Assembly (NCBI RefSeq): GCF_002105755.1
Contig: NZ_CP020821.1
Location: 4,836,001 to 4,900,000 of the forward strand
Source of the DNA: Mycobacterium colombiense CECT 3035
GTDB taxonomy: Bacteria; Actinomycetota; Actinomycetes; Mycobacteriales; Mycobacteriaceae
Direction: 5' to 3'
DNA length: 64,000 nt
Shown here: positions 44,768 through 54,580 of the stretch, piece by piece
Layout: the number at the start of each line of letters is the position of its first letter
Numbering within the stretch: position 1 is the first letter of the stretch
Made by a program: the position numbers and the translations under genes
Notes under the pieces: generated by a model
The model's database searches: none
What the model was told of the DNA's origin: nothing
Seen by the model: the letters and a program-made list of their open reading frames with translations, nothing else

Positions 44768-44881
44768 GACGCCCCGCCCCTGCCGGGTGAAGTGACGGCA
44801 CGGCGCGCGCGTGCCAGACTGGCCTTCGAGGAGGCGAAGGGAACGCGGTGGCGGCCAGCGGCGGTCACCGCGTTCGCCGTT

Positions 44882-45361
44882 TCAGTTCATCAAGACTTGC
44901 GGGGAAAGCTCTTTGAGCATCGCGTTGGCCCAGCGCATCTGGCGCAGCGTCTCGGGGTGACAGCGCGAGGTCAGGCTCAGCAGTTCGGAATCCTTGGCGG
45001 CCTGCGCGCCCTGGGCCAGCAGCTCCCAATCCAGCGAGACGCCGGCCGACAGCCGGTGCAGCCGGCGCAGGTCGGCGAGCAGCGCCAGGCCGGGCTCCGG
45101 CCGGTGCCGCAGCAGGCCGCTCATCCGCGACTGCACAAATCCGGTGATCGCGCCGGTACGCGGGTCGGCGGACAGCCGCAGCCCGTAGTGACGGCCGTGC
45201 CGCGCCAACTCGCTGACGTGATCCTGCGACCAGCGGGCCATGTCGCCGGCGAGGTGATAGATGTCCTGGTCGCTGTGGTGGCGCGCGGCCACCACGTTGA
45301 ACTCGTGCGCCAGCTTGCGTTCGGAGCGGTGCAGCTCGCGGATCGCCAACTTCAGCTTCAC
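44882..45361 (-). CDS. Small helical protein coupled to the molybdopterin oxidoreductase
   Basis: A 159-residue protein of mostly alpha-helical character with regularly spaced His and Glu (KLAIRELHRSERKLAHEFNV, then HLAGDMARWSQDHVSELARH). I do not recognise a family by name; the layout suggests a ferritin-like four-helix bundle. The GTG start at 45361 overlaps the oxidoreductase stop (GTGA), so it is made together with that enzyme and is probably a partner or maturation factor. No membrane segment or signal is seen. Confidence 0.65.
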   Translation of the reverse strand: MKLKLAIRELHRSERKLAHEFNVVAARHHSDQDIYHLAGDMARWSQDHVSELARHGRHYGLRLSADPRTGAITGFVQSRMSGLLRHRPEPGLALLADLRRLHRLSAGVSLDWELLAQGAQAAKDSELLSLTSRCHPETLRQMRWANAMLKELSPQVLMN

Positions 45362-47805
45362 GGCCGGCCTCCCGTCGCGACGACCTCGGTGACACCGGCC
45401 GGCTCGCCGCCGACCGTCGCCGGTACCGACCCGTTGACCGGCGTCGACGCCGCGGTGGTCGGCGCGTGCCCATTCCGGTCGGGTGGCCGCACCTTGAGCT
45501 TGCGCAGCCGGGCGGCGGCGGTCTTGTAGATCGGCTGCTTGGACACCGGATCCCAATCGGTCAGCGTCATTTCGTTGCCGGCCCGATGATGGGTCTTGCC
45601 GTCGGTGTCCCAGTAGCCGTAATGGAAGGGCACGAACAGCACCCCGTCGCGGATGCCGCAGATGCGTGCGGCGCACACGACGCAGCCGCGCGGCGTCCTC
45701 ACCTCCACGAGATCGCCCTCGCCGATGCCCAGGCGCTGGGCGTCGCGTTCGGACACCTCGACCCACACCTCGGGGGCGGCTTGCTGAAGTTGTTGTGCCC
45801 GTGCGGTTTTGGTGCGGGTATGGAAATGATAGACGGTGCGGCCGGTGATCAGCGCGAACGGAAAATCGGGGCTGGGCCGCTCGTGCGGGGGCACGTATTC
45901 GGCCGCCTTGATGATGGCCTTGCCGAAGGGGTTCATCGAGCGGTACTCGTCGGGCTGCAGTGGCGCGCCGGTGATCATGTCCTTGCCGTATGCCTCGCAA
46001 TAGTCGGGTGCCGCCCAGAATTTCGCATCGGCATAGAGCCGTTCGGTGCCGTCGGGATGCTCTGCGTTGCAGGGCCATTGGATGCCGCTGCCGCCGCGCA
46101 GCTTGTCATAGGTCAGGCCCGTGTAGTCGCACGGCCGGCCCGCGGTGCATTTCTTCCACGCCTCGAACGCCGACTCCGCGTCCGTCCAGGGCGGGAACGG
46201 TTGGCCGTCGGAGTCGCGGAAGTCCATCCGGCGCGCGTAGTCCAGGAAGATATCGAGGTCGGAGCGCGCCAAACCCGGTGGCTCCACGGCCTTTTCGGAC
46301 AGGTGCACGGTGCGGTCGGCGTTGGTGAAGGTTCCGGTCTTCTCCGCCCACGCCGCGGCGGGCAGCACCACGTCGGCCAGCGCGGCGGTCTCTGTCATGA
46401 AGATGTCCTGGACGATGAGGAACAGCCGCTCCTGCGACAGGATGTCGCGGATCCGGCGCAACTCGGGCAGCGACACCGCCGGATTGGTGGCGGTCACCCA
46501 CAGCATCCGCAGCGTTCCCTCCTCCGCGTAGCGGAAGATCTGCATGGCGTGCGTCGGCGGGCCGTAGTGCGGGATCTGCAGCAGGTCCAGGTTCCACAAT
46601 CGCGCCAGCTCGGCGACGTGGGAGTCGTTGGACCAGTTGCGGAAGCCGGCCAGGTCCCCGTCGGCGCCGCACTCGCGGGTGTTCTCCGCGGTCGGCTGCC
46701 CGTTCATCTGCAGCACCCCGCAGCCCGGCTTGCCCAGCATGCCGCGCACCAGGTGAATGTTGTTGACCTGCACGGCCGCCGCGGTGGCCTGGTGGGACTG
46801 GTAGAAGCCCTGCAGCACGGTGGACATCAGCCGCTTGGCCGTGCCCAGCAGCCGCGCCGCGCGCCGGATGTCGTCGGCAGCCACACCGCAGATGTCGGCC
46901 ACCCGCTCGGGTCCGAACTCCTCGACCCGGCCGCGCAGTTCGTCGAAACCGACTGTGTTGGAATCGATGTAGTCGCGGTCGATCCAGCCGTGACCGATGA
47001 TCTCGTGCAGCAGGCCGTTCATCAACGCCACGTTGGTGCCCGGCAGCGGAGCCAGGTGAACGGTCGCGTGCCGCGCGACCGGCGTGAGCCGGGGGTCGAC
47101 GCAGACGATGGCCGGCGGCGATTCACCGGCCAGCCGGTCCAGCATCCGCGCCCACAGCACCGTCTGCGTCTCGGCGACGTTGTGCCCGAACAACGCGATG
47201 ACGTCGGCGTGGTCGACATCGGTGTAGGAACCCGGTTGCCCGTCGCAGCCGAACGACTCCTTGAGCGCCTCCGCCGCCGTCGCCGTGCACAGCCGGGTAT
47301 TACCGTCGACGTGGTTGGTGCCGATCGCCCCGTGCGCGATCGCCCCCTGGGTGTAATACGCCTCGGCGAACAGCTGTCCCGACGTGTAGAAGCCGATTGA
47401 GCTGGGGCCATAGCTGTCGAGCAGGCCCTTGGTGCGGTCCACGATCCGCTGCATCGCGGTGTCCCAGTCGCAGGGCTTCAGCTTGCCGTGGACCCGGATC
47501 ATCGGTGTGGTGAGCCGGTCCGCCGAGGCGTTGGCCTGCCAGCCGAAGAGGTCCTTCGGGTCGAGCCGCCCGTGGTTGACCCGGTCGACGGCGCGGCCGC
47601 GCACCCCCACGATCCGCCCGTCCTTGACGGCGATGTCCAGGCCGTCGCCGTTGGAGTGCAGCACCGCGGCCGATTGCACCCAGCGATCCACCGACTCGGG
47701 GCTGATCCCGTCGGCCAGGTAGGTGTCGACGCGCTCCGGCCACCGGGTGCCGGGTTCGTAGGGAGTCCGCGTGCCCCAGGGGTCCGCGATGCGATCTATG
47801 GCCAT
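45358..47805 (-). CDS. Molybdopterin oxidoreductase lacking the iron-sulfur cysteines
   Basis: An 815-residue bis-MGD oxidoreductase of the NapA/Nas-like group. The region that normally holds the [4Fe-4S] cluster is recognisable (VQSAAVLHSNGDGLDIAV, then HGRLDPKDLFGWQ), but the four cysteines are replaced by A47, H50, D54 and D82. The molybdenum-ligand cysteine appears present in NTRLCTATAA (C173), and MGD-binding text (GHNVAETQTV, QMNGQPTAENTRECG, LPAAAWAEKTGTFTNADR) is intact. Without its own cluster, electrons must reach the molybdenum by another path. The tail after about residue 780 is disordered. No redox partner subunit is adjacent. Confidence 0.85.
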   Translation of the reverse strand: MAIDRIADPWGTRTPYEPGTRWPERVDTYLADGISPESVDRWVQSAAVLHSNGDGLDIAVKDGRIVGVRGRAVDRVNHGRLDPKDLFGWQANASADRLTTPMIRVHGKLKPCDWDTAMQRIVDRTKGLLDSYGPSSIGFYTSGQLFAEAYYTQGAIAHGAIGTNHVDGNTRLCTATAAEALKESFGCDGQPGSYTDVDHADVIALFGHNVAETQTVLWARMLDRLAGESPPAIVCVDPRLTPVARHATVHLAPLPGTNVALMNGLLHEIIGHGWIDRDYIDSNTVGFDELRGRVEEFGPERVADICGVAADDIRRAARLLGTAKRLMSTVLQGFYQSHQATAAAVQVNNIHLVRGMLGKPGCGVLQMNGQPTAENTRECGADGDLAGFRNWSNDSHVAELARLWNLDLLQIPHYGPPTHAMQIFRYAEEGTLRMLWVTATNPAVSLPELRRIRDILSQERLFLIVQDIFMTETAALADVVLPAAAWAEKTGTFTNADRTVHLSEKAVEPPGLARSDLDIFLDYARRMDFRDSDGQPFPPWTDAESAFEAWKKCTAGRPCDYTGLTYDKLRGGSGIQWPCNAEHPDGTERLYADAKFWAAPDYCEAYGKDMITGAPLQPDEYRSMNPFGKAIIKAAEYVPPHERPSPDFPFALITGRTVYHFHTRTKTARAQQLQQAAPEVWVEVSERDAQRLGIGEGDLVEVRTPRGCVVCAARICGIRDGVLFVPFHYGYWDTDGKTHHRAGNEMTLTDWDPVSKQPIYKTAAARLRKLKVRPPDRNGHAPTTAASTPVNGSVPATVGGEPAGVTEVVATGGRP

Positions 47806-47864
47806 TCCGGTGACTTCCCCGGCAGCGGCCCGCGAAACCGGCTCGGGCGGACGCCCTCAGCGGC

Positions 47865-48560
47865 TCACACCCCGAATTCGGCTTCGATCCCGTCGATGCC
47901 GGCGCGGATGGCCGCCAGGCCGTCGGCCCGGGTCCGCAACTTGGTGGCGGCGTGCGCGCGCTGATGCAGGCCGGCGAATTCGCGAGCGGCCTCCAGGGCG
48001 CGGTCCACCACCACCTCCGGCAGCACGATCTCGTCGATAAAGCCTGCGGCGAGCGCGGTTTCACCGAAGAAGGTCTTTGCCAGCCCGCTGGCCTGCTGGT
48101 AGGCCGACGGGGTCAAACGCAGCTTCATGATCTCTAAGGCGGCATAGGGGATCACCATGCCGATCGCGACCTCGTTGGCCTGAATGTTGTAGGCGTGCGC
48201 GGCGACCCGATGATCGCCCGCCGACAACAGGAACGCGCCCATCGCGATGGCATGGCCGGTGCACGCCATCACCACCGGCTTGGGAAAGGACAGCAGGCGG
48301 TACGCCAGCTCGAACCCGCCACGCAGCATGTCGATCGCGGGCTGCACCTCGCCGGAGGTCAGGATCTTCAGGTCGAAGCCGCCACTGAACACCCGGTCGT
48401 TGCCGGTGATCACCAGCGCCCCGGCGTCGTCCGCCTCGGCCGTGTCGATCGCGTCGTTCAGGGCCTGCTGCATGGTGGGGCCCAGCGCGTTGACCTTGCC
48501 GTCGTCCATCTTGAGGACGGCGATGGAGTCCTTGATGCTGTAGTGGACCGGGGCGCTCAT
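47865..48560 (-). CDS. echA3: Enoyl-CoA hydratase/isomerase family protein
   Basis: A 231-residue crotonase-fold protein. The CoA-binding/oxyanion-hole text FSGGFDLKIL and the second loop GHAIAMGAFLLSAGDHR are typical, and NEVAIGMVIPY holds a Glu at one expected catalytic position. Its place, next to homologues of Rv0633c and Rv0634c, matches Mtb echA3 (Rv0632c). The exact acyl-CoA substrate is unknown. Minus strand, 16 bp downstream of the membrane-anchored protein gene. Confidence 0.88.
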   Translation of the reverse strand: MSAPVHYSIKDSIAVLKMDDGKVNALGPTMQQALNDAIDTAEADDAGALVITGNDRVFSGGFDLKILTSGEVQPAIDMLRGGFELAYRLLSFPKPVVMACTGHAIAMGAFLLSAGDHRVAAHAYNIQANEVAIGMVIPYAALEIMKLRLTPSAYQQASGLAKTFFGETALAAGFIDEIVLPEVVVDRALEAAREFAGLHQRAHAATKLRTRADGLAAIRAGIDGIEAEFGV

Positions 48561-48576
48561 CGGTTGCTCCTTGCCG

Positions 48577-49419
48577 TCAGGCGGGCTGGCTGTGGTGTTT
48601 GCCCAGGTCGTCTTCGGCGTAACTCCAGCGCAGGCTCACGTCGGTGGGTTCGTCGAGTTGGCGGGTGCGCCACCTGTCTTGGGTTTCCCGGACCGCGGCG
48701 TTGATCCGTTCGATCTCGCTGCGGAACACCTCGGGCCGGGTTTCCTTGCTGGCGTAGTGGAAGTAGGTCAGCAGGCCGCGCAGCAGCTCCAGCTTCTCCT
48801 TCTCCCGCTTCGCCAGGTCGTGGGTGGTCATCAACTCGATGCGCTGGACGGGCGGCAGGGCGTCCCAGTCCAGCACGACGTCGGTGTGCAGCGGGGAGCG
48901 CTCCCGCTCCCAGAACCGCCGGCCGCGCGGACGATCGGGCCGGTCGTAGTAGGTCAGGGTGCCGGTGAAGCGGGATTCGATGCCGCTGCCGATCTCGGCG
49001 CGGTCGAGCGCGGAATCCCACACCATGCGCCATTCCTGGCCGGGCGCCAGCATCGGCAGCTCGCGGGGCAGCCGCAGTTCGATGACGTCGGCGTAGCCGT
49101 CGGTGGCGTTCTCGTATTCCGCCACCGTCGGGGGATTGACGAAGGAGAACCCGATGTCGTAGGCCGCGGTGCGGCCGAAGTTCCGGACGACGAGTTCGAT
49201 CACGTGCCAGTCGGCGGAATGCGGCTCCATGAACATCGCGACCTGGGGGCGCGTCTGCTCGGCCGCCGCGCGGCGATTGCGGTTGATCTGAGCGTTGGTG
49301 AAGATCAGCGTGACGACGGCCAGGACGATTGCCGCCCATGCTGCCCACGCTATCCAGGTGCTGGACCCGACGTGCGTGACATCATGCCAGCTGTCCTGGA
49401 TCCAACCCATGGAATCCAC
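48577..49419 (-). CDS. Membrane-anchored conserved hypothetical protein
   Basis: A 280-residue protein with one transmembrane helix near the N-terminus (WIAWAAWAAIVLAVVTLIFT, about residues 22-41), a hydrophilic domain with beta-rich text (PQVAMFMEPHSADWHVIELV, and VRNFGRTAAYDIGFSF), and a helical C-terminal end. It corresponds in position to Mtb Rv0633c. I recognise no enzymatic motif. An ATG three codons further in is an alternative start. Possibly a scaffold or signalling protein, but nothing shows this. Confidence 0.75.
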   Translation of the reverse strand: MDSMGWIQDSWHDVTHVGSSTWIAWAAWAAIVLAVVTLIFTNAQINRNRRAAAEQTRPQVAMFMEPHSADWHVIELVVRNFGRTAAYDIGFSFVNPPTVAEYENATDGYADVIELRLPRELPMLAPGQEWRMVWDSALDRAEIGSGIESRFTGTLTYYDRPDRPRGRRFWERERSPLHTDVVLDWDALPPVQRIELMTTHDLAKREKEKLELLRGLLTYFHYASKETRPEVFRSEIERINAAVRETQDRWRTRQLDEPTDVSLRWSYAEDDLGKHHSQPA

Positions 49420-49479
49420 CCTCCGCTTATATCACAGGGGAGGTCGTCGGATGGTCGTACCGAGCGATCCCCGGGGAGC

Positions 49480-50193
49480 TCAGCCGCCCATCAGCATTCG
49501 CCATTGATCAAGGTCCGAGGCCCGGTACACGTAGTTGGAACGCTTGACCTCCGAGAGCGACGCGCTGGGCTCCGCGGAGTACCAGTGGCCCGGAAACACC
49601 GTCGGGTCACCGGGCAGGGTGGCGAGCCGCTGCAGGCTGCGGTACATCTCGTCGGAGTCGCCGCCGGGGAAGTCGGTGCGCCCGCAGCCCTCCAGGAACA
49701 GCGTGTCGCCGGCGACGAGGCGGCCGTCGAGCAGAAAGCACTGGCTGCCCGGCGTGTGGCCCGGGGTGTGCAGCAGCTCGATCTCGATGTCGCCGATGCT
49801 GACCTTGTCGTGGTTCTCATGGGAGGTCAGGTCGCCCAGGCCTATCCCGGTGACCCGCGAAACCCACAGTGCCTCATGGGTATTGACGTGTACCGGCACC
49901 GGCGCACGCTCCAGCAGTTCGGCCAGGCCGGCCAGCGCGAACCCCATCATCGACCCACCGACGTGGTCGGGGTGGTGGTGGGTCACCAGCACGCCGGACA
50001 GGTGCATGCCGTCGGCCTCGAGCGCGTCGAGCAGATCGCCTGCGGCGTAGGCCGGGTCGACGACCACGCAGTCACCGGTCTGCCGGTCGCCGATCAGGTA
50101 GGCGAAGTTGCGCATCTGCGTCGCGATCATGTCGCCGGCGGCGAAGTCGCGGCCGGAGAGCAGTTGACGAAAGTACAGCCGGTCCTCGGGCAC
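49480..50193 (-). CDS. Metallo-beta-lactamase-fold hydrolase (glyoxalase II-like)
   Basis: A 237-residue MBL-fold hydrolase with the metal motif THHHPDHVGG (about residues 71-80), GHTPGSQCFLLDGRLVAGDT around residue 150, and FPGHW at the end. In Mtb the same position holds Rv0634c, annotated as a glyoxalase II (S-hydroxyacylglutathione hydrolase). Mycobacteria use mycothiol rather than glutathione, so a different thioester or persulfide-type substrate is likely. Minus strand, upstream of the membrane-anchored gene. Confidence 0.85.
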   Translation of the reverse strand: MPEDRLYFRQLLSGRDFAAGDMIATQMRNFAYLIGDRQTGDCVVVDPAYAAGDLLDALEADGMHLSGVLVTHHHPDHVGGSMMGFALAGLAELLERAPVPVHVNTHEALWVSRVTGIGLGDLTSHENHDKVSIGDIEIELLHTPGHTPGSQCFLLDGRLVAGDTLFLEGCGRTDFPGGDSDEMYRSLQRLATLPGDPTVFPGHWYSAEPSASLSEVKRSNYVYRASDLDQWRMLMGG

Positions 50194-50270
50194 GTGACCA
50201 GACTAGGACGCTGCGCGACACCGCCGTTCCGGGCCCGGTTCGGCCGGTATCAGGTGGGTACTGTTGGCGC

Positions 50271-50480
50271 ATGAAGAAGAAGGTCGAAATCGAGGTCGAC
50301 GTCGATCTGGTCGATGAGGCCATCCGCCGCTTCCATCTCCTCGACGCCCGCGAGGCCGTCAACCTCGCGTTGCGGACCCTGCTTCACGATGGCGATTCCG
50401 TCGAACAGGACGACGCGTACGACGAGTTCAGCGACCTCAGCGCCTGGCAGCCTCACCGCAACGGCGGCGGAGCCCCCTGA
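50271..50480 (+). CDS. VapB-like (Arc/MetJ-class) antitoxin homologue without adjacent toxin
   Basis: A 69-residue acidic protein beginning with a short beta strand (KKKVEIEVDVDLVDEAIRRF) and helices ending REAVNLALRTLL, the pattern of type II VapB-like antitoxins with a ribbon-helix-helix domain. No VapC toxin gene follows; tRNA-Thr lies next. It matches Mtb Rv0634A in place. Either it is an orphan regulator or it pairs with a distant toxin. TACTGT at 50259-50264 sits six bases before the ATG, a possible -10 for a leaderless message. Confidence 0.7.
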   Translation: MKKKVEIEVDVDLVDEAIRRFHLLDAREAVNLALRTLLHDGDSVEQDDAYDEFSDLSAWQPHRNGGGAP

Positions 50481-50490
50481 TACCCGTGGT

Positions 50491-50520
50491 TTGGTTCCGC
50501 TGCGAGCCAGGCTGTACCCT
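50491..50520 (+). promoter_or_regulatory. Probable promoter of the tRNA-Thr/tRNA-Met transcript
   Basis: TTGGTT (50491-50496) and TACCCT (50515-50520) are separated by 18 bases, about 43 bases before tRNA-Thr. This is a reasonable SigA-type promoter for the tRNA genes and possibly rpmG2. Confidence 0.4.
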
Positions 50521-50562
50521 CTTTTAGGCCCGCGCGGAGGAGAAGATCGCTGCGGGCGAACG

Positions 50563-50635
50563 GCCCCCTTAGCTCAGTCGGTAGAGCGTTTCCATGGTAA
50601 GGAAAAGGTCAACGGTTCGATTCCGTTAGGGGGCT
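50563..50635 (+). tRNA. thrT: tRNA-Thr (anticodon GGT)
   Basis: The 73-nt gene starts GCCCCCT and ends AGGGGGC plus discriminator T, giving a perfect 7-bp acceptor stem. D-loop text is AGCTCAGTCGGTAGAGC, the anticodon arm is TTTCC-ATGGTAA-GGAAA with anticodon GGT, and the T arm is ACGG-TTCGATT-CCGT. CCA is not encoded. This matches Mtb thrT, which lies upstream of metT and rpmG2. Confidence 0.95.
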
Positions 50636-50681
50636 CGGCGGACGCCGAGCAGGCGTGGCGGCCCCGAATGGGGTGGCCAGA

Positions 50682-50755
<74 letters not shown>

Positions 50756-50801
50756 CAACACAACAACACAGTTTTTTTGAAGGAATCGAGAGAGAACCGT
50801 C

Positions 50802-50969
50802 ATGGCGTCCAGTACCGACGTACGGCCGAAGATCACCTTGGCATGCGAGGTGTGCAAGCACCGCAACTACATCACCAAGAAAAACCGCCGGAACGACCCG
50901 GACCGACTGGAGCTGAAGAAGTTCTGCCCCAACTGCGGTAAACACCAGGCGCATCGGGAGACGCGCTAG
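50802..50969 (+). CDS. rpmG2: 50S ribosomal protein L33, zinc-ribbon type
   Basis: A 55-residue basic protein beginning [20 protein letters not shown]. It has two CxxC pairs (CEVC and CPNC), so it is the zinc-binding C+ form of L33, in contrast to the C- form used under zinc starvation. The place after tRNA-Met and before hadA matches Mtb rpmG2 (Rv0634B). ATG at 50802 is preceded by a purine-rich GAGAGAGAA. Confidence 0.93.
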
Positions 50970-51017
50970 CGGTCACCCGCGGGCGTTTACTCCGATTGAC
51001 TAGGTAGTTTAAGAACC

Positions 51018-51497
51018 GTGCCGTTAAGCGAGAGCATCGTCGGGATGCACTACCGCTACCCCGATCATTACGAGGTGGAGCGGGAGAAGATCCGCGAACA
51101 CGCGACGGCCGTGCAGAACGACGACGCCTGGTACTTCGAGGAGAAGGCGGCGGCCGAACTCGGCTACAAGGGACTGCTCGCCCCGCTGACGTTCGTCTGC
51201 GTGTTCGGCTACCAGGCGCAGACGGCCTTCTTCAAATACGCCAACATCTCCGTCCAGGACGCCCAGATCGTTCAGGTCGACCAGGTGCTGAAGTACTTCG
51301 CCCCGCTCGTCGCCGGGGACAAGCTCTACTGCGACGTTTATGTGGACTCGATGCGTGTGTCGCACGGTACCCAGATCATCGTCACCAAGAATGTCATCAC
51401 CAACGAGGCCGGTGACGTCGTGCAAGAGACCTACACGACCCTGGCGGGCCGTGCCGGCGAGGATGGAGAAGAGGGATTTACTGATGCCACTGCGTGA
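51018..51497 (+). CDS. hadA: (3R)-hydroxyacyl-ACP dehydratase subunit HadA
   Basis: HadA (159 residues) is the non-catalytic, chain-accommodating partner in the FAS-II dehydratases HadAB that extend meromycolates. The hot-dog fold is visible (YRYPDHYEVEREKIREHA, EEKAAAELGYKGLLAPLTFV). Thiacetazone and isoxyl target this subunit in Mtb. The GTG at 51018 has TAGTTT seven bases upstream and no good Shine-Dalgarno, suggesting a leaderless transcript. It overlaps hadB by 14 bases. Confidence 0.93.
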   Translation: MPLSESIVGMHYRYPDHYEVEREKIREHATAVQNDDAWYFEEKAAAELGYKGLLAPLTFVCVFGYQAQTAFFKYANISVQDAQIVQVDQVLKYFAPLVAGDKLYCDVYVDSMRVSHGTQIIVTKNVITNEAGDVVQETYTTLAGRAGEDGEEGFTDATA

Positions 51498-51912
51498 GTT
51501 CAGCTCCGTGAAGGTGGGCGACCTGCTTCCGGAGAAGACCTACCCGCTGACCCGACAGGATCTGGTGAATTACGCGGGCGTCTCCGGCGACCTGAACCCG
51601 ATCCACTGGGACGACGAAATGGCCAAGGTCGTCGGCCTGGACACCGCGATCGCGCACGGCATGCTGACCATGGGCATCGGCGGCGGCTACGTCACCGCGT
51701 GGATCGGTGACCCGGGTGCCGTGACCGAGTACAACGTGCGGTTCACCGCCGTGGTGCCGGTGCCCAACGACGGGAAGGGCGCCGAACTGGTCTTCAACGG
51801 CCGGGTCAAGTCCGCCGACCCCGAGACCAAAGCCGTGACCATCGCGCTCACGGCCACCACCGGCGGCAAGAAGATCTTCGGCAGGGCCATCGCGTCCGCA
51901 ATACTCGCATAG
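51484..51912 (+). CDS. hadB: (3R)-hydroxyacyl-ACP dehydratase catalytic subunit HadB
   Basis: HadB (142 residues) carries the hydratase-2 active site, D36 and H41 in SGDLNPIHWD, and pairs with HadA or HadC to dehydrate beta-hydroxyacyl-AcpM during mycolate elongation. The rest of the hot-dog domain, including AIAHGMLTMGIGGGYV, is intact. It starts inside hadA (ATG at 51484) and stops three bases before hadC, so the three subunits are co-translated. Confidence 0.95.
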   Translation: MPLREFSSVKVGDLLPEKTYPLTRQDLVNYAGVSGDLNPIHWDDEMAKVVGLDTAIAHGMLTMGIGGGYVTAWIGDPGAVTEYNVRFTAVVPVPNDGKGAELVFNGRVKSADPETKAVTIALTATTGGKKIFGRAIASAILA

Positions 51913-51915
51913 CCC

Positions 51916-52416
51916 ATGGCGCTCAAAACAGACATCAGGGGGATGATCTGGCGCTACCCGGACTACTTCGTTGTGGGGCGGGAGCAACTGCGCCAGTTCG
52001 CACTGTCCATCAAAAACCGGCACCCGGCCCACTTCGAGGAAGACGCGGCCGCCGAGCTCGGCCACGACGCGATCGTCGCGCCCCTGACCTTCGGGACGAT
52101 CTTCGCCAAGCTGGTCCAGCTGGACTTCTTCCGGCACGTCGACATCGGCATGGAGACGCTGGTGATCGTCCAGGTCGACCAGCGGTTCGTGTTCTCCAAG
52201 CCGATCAAGGCCGGTGACAAGCTGTGGGCCCGGATGGACATCCAGTCGGTGGACGAGCGCTTCGGCGCCGACATCGTCGTCACCAAGAACATCTGCACCA
52301 ACGAGCACGGTGAGGTGGTCCTGGAGGCCTACACGACACTGATGGGCCAGTACGCCGACAACTCGGCGAACCTGCGCTGGGACCCCGACTCCGGCCAGGT
52401 CGTCAGAACGGCGTAA
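51916..52416 (+). CDS. hadC: (3R)-hydroxyacyl-ACP dehydratase subunit HadC
   Basis: HadC (166 residues) is the HadA paralogue of the HadBC dehydratase, used for longer, oxygenated or late meromycolate intermediates in Mtb. The text WRYPDYFVVGREQLRQFALS and DEDAAAELGHDAIVAPL-type (EEDAAAELGHDAIVAP) is aligned with HadA and lacks the Asp-His pair. It begins three bases after hadB. A 12-bp hairpin follows 57 bases after its stop. Confidence 0.93.
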   Translation: MALKTDIRGMIWRYPDYFVVGREQLRQFALSIKNRHPAHFEEDAAAELGHDAIVAPLTFGTIFAKLVQLDFFRHVDIGMETLVIVQVDQRFVFSKPIKAGDKLWARMDIQSVDERFGADIVVTKNICTNEHGEVVLEAYTTLMGQYADNSANLRWDPDSGQVVRTA

Positions 52417-52473
52417 TTAGTATTCGGCTCTCACACCGATGTACACTCGGTCCTCGGGGTTTTCCCAGCATTA

Positions 52474-52510
52474 GCGCGCTTTCCGTGAGTCGAGCAATCG
52501 GAAGGCGCGC
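52474..52510 (+). terminator. Strong hairpin between hadC and tRNA-Trp
   Basis: GCGCGCTTTCCG (52474-52485) pairs with CGGAAGGCGCGC (52499-52510) over 12 bp with one G-U pair and a 13-base loop. There is no T tract after it, so it is not a classical intrinsic terminator, but such bare hairpins are common downstream of mycobacterial operons. It may end hadABC or act as an RNA feature upstream of tRNA-Trp. TACACT at 52442-52447 could be a -10 for the tRNA, with no good -35 partner. Confidence 0.5.
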
Positions 52511-52560
52511 GTGTCATGTAGGCCCCGGTAGGTAAGCGCAGGTTGGCCTGCCAACCGCGA

Positions 52561-52633
<73 letters not shown>

Positions 52634-52727
52634 CTAATGGCGAACGTGCTGGCATGGTGGACACTGGAAGGAAGTTCCACCACCGGCGGGACGGTTCGCG
52701 AGGTACGAGCAAACAAAGGAGCATGCG

Positions 52728-54030
<1,303 letters not shown>

Positions 54031-54077
54031 ACCGGCGCACACGCCGGGCGTAACCCAGGAAGGAACAGCACAATCTC

Positions 54078-54506
54078 ATGGCCCCGAAGAAGAAAGTCGT
54101 CGGGCTGATCAAGCTTCAGATCCAGGCGGGGCAGGCCAACCCGGCGCCGCCGGTCGGGCCCGCGCTCGGTCAGCACGGCGTCAACATCATGGAGTTCTGC
54201 AAGGCATACAACGCTGCCACGGAGAACCAGCGCGGCCAGGTCATCCCGGTGGAGATCACGGTCTACGAGGACCGCAGCTTCACCTTCGCGCTCAAGACCC
54301 CGCCCGCCGCCAAGCTGCTGCTCAAGGCCGCCGGCGTGGGCAAGGGGTCGGCCGAGCCGCACAAGACCAAGGTCGCCAAGGTCAGCTGGGACCAGGTCAA
54401 GGAGATCGCCGAGACCAAGAAGGCCGATCTGAACGCCAACGACATCGACGCGGCGGCCAAGATCATCGCCGGCACCGCCCGGTCGATGGGCATCACCGTC
54501 GAGTAA
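54078..54506 (+). CDS. rplK: 50S ribosomal protein L11
   Basis: A complete 142-residue L11 with the N-terminal domain ([35 protein letters not shown]) and the C-terminal RNA-binding domain ([20 protein letters not shown]). It forms the GTPase-associated stalk base with 23S rRNA. AAGGAA-type ribosome-binding text precedes the ATG. It is cotranscribed with rplA 74 bases on. Confidence 0.96.
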   Translation: MAPKKKVVGLIKLQIQAGQANPAPPVGPALGQHGVNIMEFCKAYNAATENQRGQVIPVEITVYEDRSFTFALKTPPAAKLLLKAAGVGKGSAEPHKTKVAKVSWDQVKEIAETKKADLNANDIDAAAKIIAGTARSMGITVE

Positions 54507-54580
54507 TAACCTCCAAAGACCGTGGGAGGGCTGGCTTCGGCCCGAGTTAACCACGACCCAACACCGGATTGGATGAATCA

